Below, one piece after another: positions 57,242-64,000 of a DNA stretch of 64,000 bases. This stretch comes from Croceibacterium atlanticum (GTDB taxonomy: Bacteria; Pseudomonadota; Alphaproteobacteria; Sphingomonadales; Sphingomonadaceae): assembly GCF_001008165.2 (NCBI RefSeq), contig NZ_CP011452.2, positions 2,852,001 to 2,916,000 on the forward strand. Direction: 5' to 3'. The notes under the pieces are model-generated. The model was not told the DNA's origin, made no database searches, and saw nothing but the letters and a program-made list of their open reading frames with translations. Positions within the stretch are counted from its first letter, which is position 1, and each line of letters begins with the position of its first letter. The translations under genes were made by a program, and so were the position numbers.

Positions 57242-59446
57242 ATGGCGAAGAGTGGGGGCAAGGGCCCCAATAAGAGGAAGACCGGCGCGCGTGGTGCCAG
57301 GCGCGTCTGGTGGAAAGTCTGGGCCCGCCGGATCGTGATCTGGGGCGGTGTTCTGGGGATGCTCGGCGTGATCGCGCTGGGCACGGCGGTTTATTTCGCC
57401 GCCCGGAACATGCCCAATTACTCCACGCTGATGAACAGCCAGAACGGGCAGACCATCGTGGTGCGCGCGCGTGATGGCACGGAAATCGTCTCGCTCGGGC
57501 CGAGTTACGGCCAGTGGCTGCATTCGGACGAGATTCCGCAGGTGATGAAGGATGCGATGGTTTCGGTGGAAGACCGCCGGTATTATTCGCATTTCGGCAT
57601 CGATCCCATCGGCCTTGCCCGCGCGCTGGTGGTTGCCCTGCGCGATGATGAACGGGTTTCGGCCACGTCCACCATCACCCAGCAGCTGGCCCGCAATATC
57701 TTCCTCAATTCCAACCGCACTTATGACCGCAAGGCGCGCGAAGCCGTGCTGGCCATGGCGCTGGAATGGAAATTCTCGAAGGAGCAGATCCTCGAGCTTT
57801 ATCTGAACAAGGTCTATTTCGGCGGCGGGGCCTATGGCATCGATTCCGCCAGCCGAAAGTTCTTCAGCCATTCGGCGCGCCAGCTTTCAACGGCGGAAGC
57901 GGCGATCATTGCCGGGCTGGTAAAGGCGCCCAGCCGCTATTCCCCCACGGCGGATGTCGATGCGGCGGTCAGCCGTGCCAATGTCGTGCTGGGCCAGATG
58001 CGCAAATATGGCGCGATCGGTGCGGAGGAAGCGGCATCGGTGGATGTTTCCGCCGTGAAGCTGAAGACGGAAGCCGGGCAGAATTCGATCCGCTATTTCA
58101 CCGATTGGGCCCTGCCGCAGCTGGACCTGTTATTGCCGAGCGGGAATTTCGAGCCGATCGAGGTCTGGACCACGATCGATATCGGCATGCAGCGCGCCGC
58201 CACGGCCGCGATCAAGAGCAACGCCCCGGATGGCGCGCAGGGCGCGCTGGTCAGCCTGGACCGCGACGGTGCGATCCTGGCCATGGTGGGCGGCACGGAT
58301 TATGTCGAAAGCAGTTATAACCGCGCGACGGAAGCCGTGCGCCAACCGGGTTCGGCGTGGAAGCTGTTCGTCTATCTCGCCGCGCTGGAGGCCGGATACC
58401 AGCCGGATGACCGCGTGGTGGACGGGCCGGTGACGATTGGAGACTGGAGCCCGCATAATTCGGGCGGCAATTACGCGGGCGAGATCGATGTGCGCACCGC
58501 ATTCGCTTATTCCAAGAACACGGTGGCGGCGCAGCTGGGCAATGAAGTGGGCTTTTCCACCGTTGCTTCCATGGCGCGCCGTTTCGGCATCACCACGCCG
58601 ATTTCCACCTATCCTTCCATGGTGCTGGGCACGTCCGAAGTGCGGGTGATCGACATGAGCCGCGCCTTTGCCGAAGTGGCGGCGCGCGGCAATTCGGTGG
58701 AGCCATATGGTATTATCAAGGTCGTCACGGCTGGCGGGGACGTGCTTTATGAGCACGAGGAACCGCGCAGCGTGCAGCTCGTGCCGGATTATATCGCCGC
58801 CGGGATGACCGATCTGTTGCAGACTGCGGTCAATACCGGCACCGGCAAGGCGGCCCAGATCGGCCGCCCGGTGGCGGGCAAGACCGGCACGACATCTTCC
58901 AACAAGGATGGCTGGTTTGTCGGCTTTTCCAGCGGGATCACCACCGCTGTCTGGATGGGGCGGGACGATGCGCGCGCTGTTGCCGGCCTGTCCGGCGGCC
59001 GGGCGCCGGCCCGCGCCTTTGCCGCCTATATGCGCTATGCCGTCAAGGATCGGCCGGTGGAGAAATTCGATACCGACCTGAAACTGCCCGAATGGCAGCT
59101 CGAGCCGGATGACGAGTGGCTCTATGGCGATCCGGAAGAGGATTATTACTTCATCGACGAGCAGGGCAATCTGATCGAACCCGGCGGGCTGGGTGACGAT
59201 GATCGCGGCCTGGACTTCCCGATCGAGGGAGAACAATTGCCGCGTGGCGAGCCGACCCAGCCGGCGCGGCCGACAATGCCCGGCAATGGCAATAGTTCGC
59301 AGGGCGGGGCGCCACCGGCCGCCGCCAGCGACGATTTCCTCGAAAGGGCGACGGGGCAGGATCTGCCGGGGCGCCAGCCGCAGCGGCGCCAGCAGAACGT
59401 GCCTTCACCCAGCGAAACGCCCTTCGGCCGCCTGTTCGAAAACTAG
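57242..59446 (+). CDS. Class A penicillin-binding protein (transglycosylase/transpeptidase)
   Basis: A 734-residue bifunctional peptidoglycan synthase. A basic cytoplasmic N-terminus and one helix (about 28-54) precede the GT51 glycosyltransferase domain, where SVEDRRYYSHFG has the catalytic Glu110 and TITQQLARNIFL follows. The penicillin-binding domain has Ser371-X-X-Lys374 (SAWK), SKN (424-426) and KTGT (547-550). The acidic, then Pro/Gln-rich tail (about 615-734) is a non-catalytic extension. It is near the PBP1C/PBP1A-like small group; no ponA-type OB insert is obvious. A strong terminator follows. Confidence 0.93.
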   Translation: MAKSGGKGPNKRKTGARGARRVWWKVWARRIVIWGGVLGMLGVIALGTAVYFAARNMPNYSTLMNSQNGQTIVVRARDGTEIVSLGPSYGQWLHSDEIPQVMKDAMVSVEDRRYYSHFGIDPIGLARALVVALRDDERVSATSTITQQLARNIFLNSNRTYDRKAREAVLAMALEWKFSKEQILELYLNKVYFGGGAYGIDSASRKFFSHSARQLSTAEAAIIAGLVKAPSRYSPTADVDAAVSRANVVLGQMRKYGAIGAEEAASVDVSAVKLKTEAGQNSIRYFTDWALPQLDLLLPSGNFEPIEVWTTIDIGMQRAATAAIKSNAPDGAQGALVSLDRDGAILAMVGGTDYVESSYNRATEAVRQPGSAWKLFVYLAALEAGYQPDDRVVDGPVTIGDWSPHNSGGNYAGEIDVRTAFAYSKNTVAAQLGNEVGFSTVASMARRFGITTPISTYPSMVLGTSEVRVIDMSRAFAEVAARGNSVEPYGIIKVVTAGGDVLYEHEEPRSVQLVPDYIAAGMTDLLQTAVNTGTGKAAQIGRPVAGKTGTTSSNKDGWFVGFSSGITTAVWMGRDDARAVAGLSGGRAPARAFAAYMRYAVKDRPVEKFDTDLKLPEWQLEPDDEWLYGDPEEDYYFIDEQGNLIEPGGLGDDDRGLDFPIEGEQLPRGEPTQPARPTMPGNGNSSQGGAPPAAASDDFLERATGQDLPGRQPQRRQQNVPSPSETPFGRLFEN

Positions 59447-59490
59447 GCGAGGCGCCGCGCCGCGCCGATATTGCCAATTCGCGCAAAAGA

Positions 59491-59522
59491 AACGGGGCCG
59501 CGCCGTGATGGCGGGCCCCGTT
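59491..59522. terminator. Bidirectional terminator between the PBP gene and degP
   Basis: AACGGGGCC (59491-59499) and GGCCCCGTT (59514-59522) form a 9-bp stem; TTTT follows on the + strand, and a T-rich stretch follows on the - strand. It serves both convergent genes. Confidence 0.75.
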
Positions 59523-59549
59523 GTCTTTTCGGGTATATGCTTGCGCGGC

Positions 59550-61076
59550 TTAGCGGATCCGCACCGGCATGGAGATTGCCGGGGCGCCACGCGGCTTCAT
59601 CCGCAGCAGGATCGCTTCGCGATTGCTGCTCTTGGCTGAACTGATCACGCGTTCCAGATCGGCAATGCTGGCGATGTCGGTGTTGTTCGCCCGCAGGATG
59701 ATCGTGCCGCGCCGCACGCCCTTGCGCGCTGCATCGGCATTGGGATCGACCGCGGTAACGACCACGCCCTGCGTATCCGTGCCGACGCCCAGCTGGCGGG
59801 CGATCGTCGCTGTCATCGGGATGACCTGTACGCCCAGGGATTCTCCCACCAGGCCATTGCTGTCGCTGGGTGCGGGGTCGGAAGGCGTGCTTTCGTCATC
59901 CGTGTCGAAGCTCTGCGCGGCCAGTTCTTCCTCGCTCGGGCGGCGGCCGACGGTCACATTGACTGTCCGGCGATCGCCATCGCGCAGGATTTCCAGCGGC
60001 ACGGTGGTGCCCGGTTCGATATTGGCGACGATGAAGGACAGGGTCTGGTCGGGGGTCACGTCCTTGCCGTCCACCTTCAGCACCACGTCGCCGGATTTCA
60101 GGCCCGCCTTGTCGGCGGCTTCGCCCGGCTGGACCATCTGGATGAATTCGCCCCGCTTTTCGGGGATGCCCAGCGCCTCGGCAAAATCTTCCGTCACCGG
60201 GTTGATCCGTACGCCCAGATAGCCGCGCAAAATGTCTTCGCCGGCAATCAGCTTGTCCACGATCGGCGCGGCGGTTTCGGCGGGAATGGCAAAGCCGATG
60301 CCCACGCTGCCGCCCGAAGGGGAGAAGATGGCGTTGTTGATGCCGATCACATTGCCCTGCATGTCAAACAGCGGGCCGCCGGAATTGCCGCGATTGATGC
60401 TGGCATCGGTCTGGATATAGCGGTCATAGGCGCCGCCGCCGGTGTTGCGATATACGGCGGATACGATGCCGCTGGTCACCGTTCCGCCAAGGCCGAACGG
60501 GTTGCCGATGGCAATCACCCAGTCGCCCACGCGGGCGGCGCTGGAATCGCCGAATTTCACGAAGGGGAAGGCCTTGTCGCGCTGGATCTTCAGCACGGCC
60601 AGATCGGATGCGGCATCCTTGCCGACCACATCGGCCGGATATTCCGTGCCGTCCGGCATCGTCACGGTGACTTCTTCCAGCTCCGCATTGCGGCCTTCCG
60701 GGCTGATCACGTGATTATTGGTGACGACATAACCATCGGCGGACACGATGAAACCCGAACCCAGAGACTGCGCTTCGCGCGTGGTCGGCTGGCCGCCGCG
60801 ATTGCCGAACAATTCGGCGAAGGGCGTGCCGGAAAACGGGTTGGTTTCCACGGTGATGCGCTGCTTGGTGGAGATATTGACCACAGCAGGCTGCAATTGT
60901 TCGGTCAAATCCGCGAAACTGGCCGGGGCGCCAGCTTCGGGGACCACATGGGTCATCTTGCTCGCGTCATTCTGGGCGACCTGGGCGCCCGCCGGATATC
61001 CGGTGATAAGGGAAATTGCGGCCCCGCCGGCGAGCAGGGCACCTGTGATGCCATAAGAGTAGCGCACGGGCTTCAC
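59550..61076 (-). CDS. degP: Periplasmic serine protease/chaperone of the DegP/HtrA family
   Basis: A 508-residue Do-like protease removing misfolded periplasmic proteins. A signal peptide or anchor occupies about residues 1-32. The trypsin-like domain has the triad His122 (TNNHVI), Asp158 (DLAVLKI) and Ser232 (GNSGGPLF). Two PDZ domains follow (about 275-365 and 410-500). An Asp/Ser-rich linker separates them. It follows hflC on the same strand across a hairpin, the usual hflKC-degP order in alphaproteobacteria. Confidence 0.95.
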   Translation of the reverse strand: MKPVRYSYGITGALLAGGAAISLITGYPAGAQVAQNDASKMTHVVPEAGAPASFADLTEQLQPAVVNISTKQRITVETNPFSGTPFAELFGNRGGQPTTREAQSLGSGFIVSADGYVVTNNHVISPEGRNAELEEVTVTMPDGTEYPADVVGKDAASDLAVLKIQRDKAFPFVKFGDSSAARVGDWVIAIGNPFGLGGTVTSGIVSAVYRNTGGGAYDRYIQTDASINRGNSGGPLFDMQGNVIGINNAIFSPSGGSVGIGFAIPAETAAPIVDKLIAGEDILRGYLGVRINPVTEDFAEALGIPEKRGEFIQMVQPGEAADKAGLKSGDVVLKVDGKDVTPDQTLSFIVANIEPGTTVPLEILRDGDRRTVNVTVGRRPSEEELAAQSFDTDDESTPSDPAPSDSNGLVGESLGVQVIPMTATIARQLGVGTDTQGVVVTAVDPNADAARKGVRRGTIILRANNTDIASIADLERVISSAKSSNREAILLRMKPRGAPAISMPVRIR

Positions 61077-61131
61077 GTCCTCTGATCCTTCATTCTGTTG
61101 CGGCGCGCCGGGGCAAGCCGCATTTGTCAGT

Positions 61132-61156
61132 CCCGCAAGTGATTGAGACTTGCGGG
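61132..61156 (-). terminator. Hairpin between hflC and degP
   Basis: CCCGCAAGT and ACTTGCGGG with a 7-base loop form a perfect 9-bp stem in the 101-base gap between the two genes. Without a T-run it would only partly end the hflKC transcript and may allow a separate degP level. Confidence 0.45.
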
Positions 61157-61177
61157 CCTGAACTTGTATTGAACGGC

Positions 61178-62032
61178 TCAGCGGCTGTTGCCGCGGAATT
61201 GGCGGAGATATTCATTATCCGGTGAAAGGATGAAGCTGCTTTCGGCAGAACCCGTTTCAAAAGTGCGGCGATAGCTCTCCATCGCGCGATAGAAATCATA
61301 GAAGTCCGGGTCCTTGCCATAGGCATCGGCATAGGTCTTGGCCGCTTCCGCCTCTGCTTCGGCGCGGATGATCTGCGCATTACGGCGCCCGCGTGCGCGA
61401 ATCGTCGCCGCTTCCTGCTGGCGGTCGGTCTGCATGCGGGTGAAGGCTGCCTCCAGCGGGGTGCCTTCGGGCAGGTCGGCGCGCTTGATCCGCACATCGA
61501 TGACCTGCGCGCCATATTCGCGCGCCTGCGCATCCAGCTTGTCCCGGATGTTGGACATGGCCGTGCCGCGTTCCGCCGTCAGCAGCGAAGCGAAGCTGCG
61601 GCGGCCCAGTTCCTGGCGCAGGACCGAGGAAAGAATGGGCTGCAACTGCATTTCCAGATTTTCTTCGCTGCCGGCATTGCGCACCATCTTCACCGGATCG
61701 ATAATCCGGAAACGGGCATAGGCATCGACCTGCAGCCGCTGCTGGTCGCTGGACAGGACCTGTTGCGGCTCCATGTCCAGATCGAGCACGCGCTTGTCGA
61801 CATATTGCACGGTGTCGAGCAACGGCACGCGGTACCAGATGCCCGCGCCGGTCTGGCCATAGGTCTGGTCCGGTTTGAAGCGGTTCACCACCGCCACCGG
61901 ATCGCCGGCACGGACCACGACTGCCTGGCTGGTTTCCGGCACCACGATCAGGAATGACAGGGCAACCAGGACGGCCGCCGCCGCAGCGATGATCGAACGC
62001 TTATGATCTTCCCACAGGGTCAGCATAATCAT
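61178..62032 (-). CDS. hflC: FtsH protease modulator HflC
   Basis: A 284-residue membrane protein of the SPFH/prohibitin family that, with HflK, forms a cage around the FtsH protease. One N-terminal helix (about 13-32, SIIAAAAAVLVALSFLIVV) is followed by the periplasmic SPFH domain (VVVRAGDPVAVVNRF) and a helical region rich in Glu/Ala/Arg (AQIIRAEAEAEAAKTYADAYGKDPDFYDFYRAMESYR). It overlaps hflK by 4 bp (ATGA). Confidence 0.95.
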   Translation of the reverse strand: MIMLTLWEDHKRSIIAAAAAVLVALSFLIVVPETSQAVVVRAGDPVAVVNRFKPDQTYGQTGAGIWYRVPLLDTVQYVDKRVLDLDMEPQQVLSSDQQRLQVDAYARFRIIDPVKMVRNAGSEENLEMQLQPILSSVLRQELGRRSFASLLTAERGTAMSNIRDKLDAQAREYGAQVIDVRIKRADLPEGTPLEAAFTRMQTDRQQEAATIRARGRRNAQIIRAEAEAEAAKTYADAYGKDPDFYDFYRAMESYRRTFETGSAESSFILSPDNEYLRQFRGNSR

Positions 62033-63216
62033 TCTCCCGCCGGCTGCTGCTGCTGTTCGGCGCGGCGTTTCAGCTCTGGCAAGGGCAGATAAGGGGTCAC
62101 GCCATCGGCTTCGACCACGGTTTTATCGGTACGTGACAGCACGCTTTCCATGGTTTCATAATAGAGGCGGCGGCGAGTGACTTCCGGAGCCAGCCGGTAT
62201 TGTTCGTAGATTTTTTCGAACGAGGCTGCCTCGCCTTCGGCCTGGGCCATTACCTGCTGCGCATAGGCGCGCGCGCGGTTGGTTTCAGTATCCGCGTCTT
62301 GCTGCGCGGCGGACACGTCCTTGAACGCTTCCACCACCTGTTCGGGCGGATCGGTCTTCTGGATTTCGATACCCTGCACGGCAATGCCCGAACGATAGGC
62401 ATCGAGCACGGCCTGCATCCGGTTGCGCACCGTCAGTTCGACATCGGCGCGGCCCGCACCGGACAGCACGCGGTCCAGTTCATGTTCGGCCACGGACGCG
62501 CGCATCGCGGCTTCGGCCACTTCGCGCAAAGTCTCTTCCGGTTCGGCAAGCTGGAAATGGAACAGCTTCAGATCCTTGATGTTCCAGCGGATCAGATAGC
62601 TGAGATCCACCAGGTTCTGGTCCCCGGTAAGGATCAGTTTCTGCTGCGTCCCTTCGGGGATGCGTTCCTGCCGGATCTCGCTGACATTCATCACCGTCAC
62701 ATGCTGGAACGGCCAGGGCGCGGTGATATTGAAGCCCGATTGCAGGGTCCGCGAATATTTGCCGAAAGTCGTGACCAGGCCCTGTTCGCGCGGGGCGATC
62801 TGATGGACGCTGGTGGCGAAAAGCCACACCACTATCAGGGCGACGATCGCCAGGGGGAACCAGCTCTTGCCGTCCGGGCGCTGGGGCAGGCGGAAATTCG
62901 GACCGCCCGGCCCGCCGCCGCCGCCACCCTTGCGACGCGGACCTTCCGGCCCGCGATTCTTGAAAATGTCTTCGATACTGGCCGAACGGCGCGGCGGCCG
63001 TTCATCCGAACCGCCACCGGGCAGCCACGGATTGCGCGGCCCCTTGGGGCCTTCGCCGCCCGACGGCGCAGGCGTGCCTTCTTCCCCGGAGCCTGATCCG
63101 TCTCCGGAATTGCCCGATTCCTTGTCGCCGCCTGGTTTGCCCCAGGGGCTTCGCTTCCCGGCCATTGCCAGCGCGATCCTTTCGATCATCCCGCCCATTC
63201 TTTCCATAAGCTCCAT
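62029..63216 (-). CDS. hflK: FtsH protease modulator HflK
   Basis: A 395-residue partner of HflC. A long cytoplasmic Gly/Pro/Asp-rich N-terminus (about 20-118) is followed by one membrane helix (about 120-137, [19 protein letters not shown]). The SPFH domain is next ([19 protein letters not shown]), with a long helical region. Four Met codons lie in the first ten positions (63216, 63207, 63198, 63189); the true start is uncertain. It is divergent from the Mrp gene 85 bases away. Confidence 0.95.
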   Translation of the reverse strand: MELMERMGGMIERIALAMAGKRSPWGKPGGDKESGNSGDGSGSGEEGTPAPSGGEGPKGPRNPWLPGGGSDERPPRRSASIEDIFKNRGPEGPRRKGGGGGGPGGPNFRLPQRPDGKSWFPLAIVALIVVWLFATSVHQIAPREQGLVTTFGKYSRTLQSGFNITAPWPFQHVTVMNVSEIRQERIPEGTQQKLILTGDQNLVDLSYLIRWNIKDLKLFHFQLAEPEETLREVAEAAMRASVAEHELDRVLSGAGRADVELTVRNRMQAVLDAYRSGIAVQGIEIQKTDPPEQVVEAFKDVSAAQQDADTETNRARAYAQQVMAQAEGEAASFEKIYEQYRLAPEVTRRRLYYETMESVLSRTDKTVVEADGVTPYLPLPELKRRAEQQQQPAGE

Positions 63217-63301
63217 TTATAGGGCGGATATCGGTAAAAAACAGGGGAGGAACGGACATTTTCGCTGCATGGTCGCCGTATTAACGCTAGCAGGCGGCCC
63301 C

Positions 63302-64000
63302 ATGACCTCCGCAGAAGATATCAAACAGCAGATTCCTCCCAAGATCGCGGCATTCGTCCGGTCGGTCCGTTTTGCCGACGGCGTGGCCACCATCGTTGCC
63401 GATGCATCGGGCCTGGGCCGCGCCGCTGCGGCCGAATTGCAGCGAGAGCTGGAAAGCCATGCCAGCGCAGTGGATGGCGTATCGGAAGTGCGCGTGGCGC
63501 TGATGGCTGACCGCGTGGCCCGGCGCATCATTGCCATCGGGTCCGGCAAGGGCGGGGTGGGCAAATCCACCCTGACCGCAAATCTTGCCGTGGCGCTGGC
63601 CCGGATGGGGCGCAAGGTCGGCGTGGTGGATGCCGATGTCTATGGCCCGTCGCAGGTCATGCTGCTGGATGCCGCCAACCAGAAGGTGAAGGCGGAAGAC
63701 GACAAGCTGGTGCCGGTGGAAAGCGAATTCGGCGTCAAATTGCTGTCCATGGCGCAATTGGTGCAGCCGGGTAAGGCAATCGCCTGGCGCGGGCCGATGG
63801 TGGGCAACGCATTGTCGCAGCTGATGGATTCGCATTGGGGCGACACCGAATTACTGCTGATCGACCTGCCGCCGGGCACGGGCGACGTGCAGCTGACCAT
63901 GCTGCAGAAGTTCAAGCCGGCCGGTGCGATCGTGGTTTCCACGCCGCAGGATCTGGCGTTGATCGACGCGACGCGCGCGATCGATCTGTTCAGGCAGGCG
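63302..64000 (+). CDS. apbC: Mrp/ApbC family iron-sulfur cluster carrier ATPase, 5' part
   Basis: The gene starts here and runs off the right edge. Its 233 visible residues begin with a DUF59/FeS-assembly-P-like segment, then the deviant Walker [21 protein letters not shown] with [14 protein letters not shown], and [15 protein letters not shown]. These are the hallmarks of Mrp/ApbC/NBP35-type proteins that move Fe-S clusters to target enzymes. ATG at 63302 has AGGCGG just upstream; an in-frame ATG at 63269 with a ribosome site too distant is the alternative. The clusters in ccoG and fds subunits are examples of its likely clients. Confidence 0.93.
   Translation, partial: MTSAEDIKQQIPPKIAAFVRSVRFADGVATIVADASGLGRAAAAELQRELESHASAVDGVSEVRVALMADRVARRIIAIGSGKGGVGKSTLTANLAVALARMGRKVGVVDADVYGPSQVMLLDAANQKVKAEDDKLVPVESEFGVKLLSMAQLVQPGKAIAWRGPMVGNALSQLMDSHWGDTELLLIDLPPGTGDVQLTMLQKFKPAGAIVVSTPQDLALIDATRAIDLFRQA

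Noticed and set aside
1-64000. CRISPR array, prophage, intact IS element or rRNA operon
   Set aside because: No regularly spaced repeats, phage structural genes, transposase genes or rRNA sequence were seen on reading both strands.

Overview
The window comes from a high-GC alphaproteobacterium, most likely a sphingomonad (Novosphingobium/Sphingobium group). The evidence is a LigW-type decarboxylase, a NOV1-like lignostilbene dioxygenase, a complete cbb3 oxidase operon under an FNR-type box, the ftsEX and hflKC-degP arrangements, and a palindrome of the kind common between sphingomonad genes. About 57 protein genes and one tRNA are packed tightly, mostly in operons with 1-14 bp overlaps. No CRISPR array, prophage, intact insertion sequence or rRNA was seen.

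Left part (1-19.4 kb). The 3' part of ligD is followed by a YbdG-type mechanosensitive channel, a CaCA-family exchanger and a convergent P2-type ATPase. On the minus strand, ccoN-O-Q-P-ccoG-H-I-S encodes cbb3 oxidase and its copper/assembly factors. Two of these genes, ccoQ and ccoS, are under 60 codons. The operon runs on into a small secreted Cys-rich protein and then the P-type ATPase. Next comes an unusual two-gene unit: a 1096-residue membrane protein with a periplasmic coiled coil and a cytoplasmic ATPase plus winged-helix end, overlapping a separate MscS channel gene.

Middle (19.6-28.9 kb). A low-GC glycosyltransferase gene and a degraded 316 bp stretch lie next to tRNA-Leu(GAG), which suggests acquired DNA. 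Housekeeping follows: a zinc-ribbon membrane protein, ftsE-ftsX-ydcF-plsC, hisC-tyrA, and metX-metW.

C1 block (28.9-38.4 kb, minus strand). Glutathione-dependent formaldehyde dehydrogenase, two VOC proteins, S-formylglutathione hydrolase and the NAD-linked molybdenum formate dehydrogenase (fdsG-B-mobA-A-D, then fdhD) make a complete route from formaldehyde to CO2.

Catabolic block (38.5-56.7 kb). An AAHS-type transporter and a MarR regulator face a lignostilbene dioxygenase across a likely operator. Then come a GMC oxidoreductase, DUF3237, SodC, a benzoylformate-decarboxylase-like enzyme with its own MFS transporter, a QorB-like reductase, LigW, an aldehyde dehydrogenase, another MFS transporter, a SnoaL-like protein and an SDR. 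I infer that this region takes up and breaks down lignin-derived aromatics, with methoxyl groups yielding formaldehyde for the C1 block.

Right end (56-64 kb). An FzlA-like GST, msrB, a class A penicillin-binding protein, degP, hflC-hflK and the start of an Mrp/ApbC gene deal with the cell envelope, protein quality control and Fe-S assembly.
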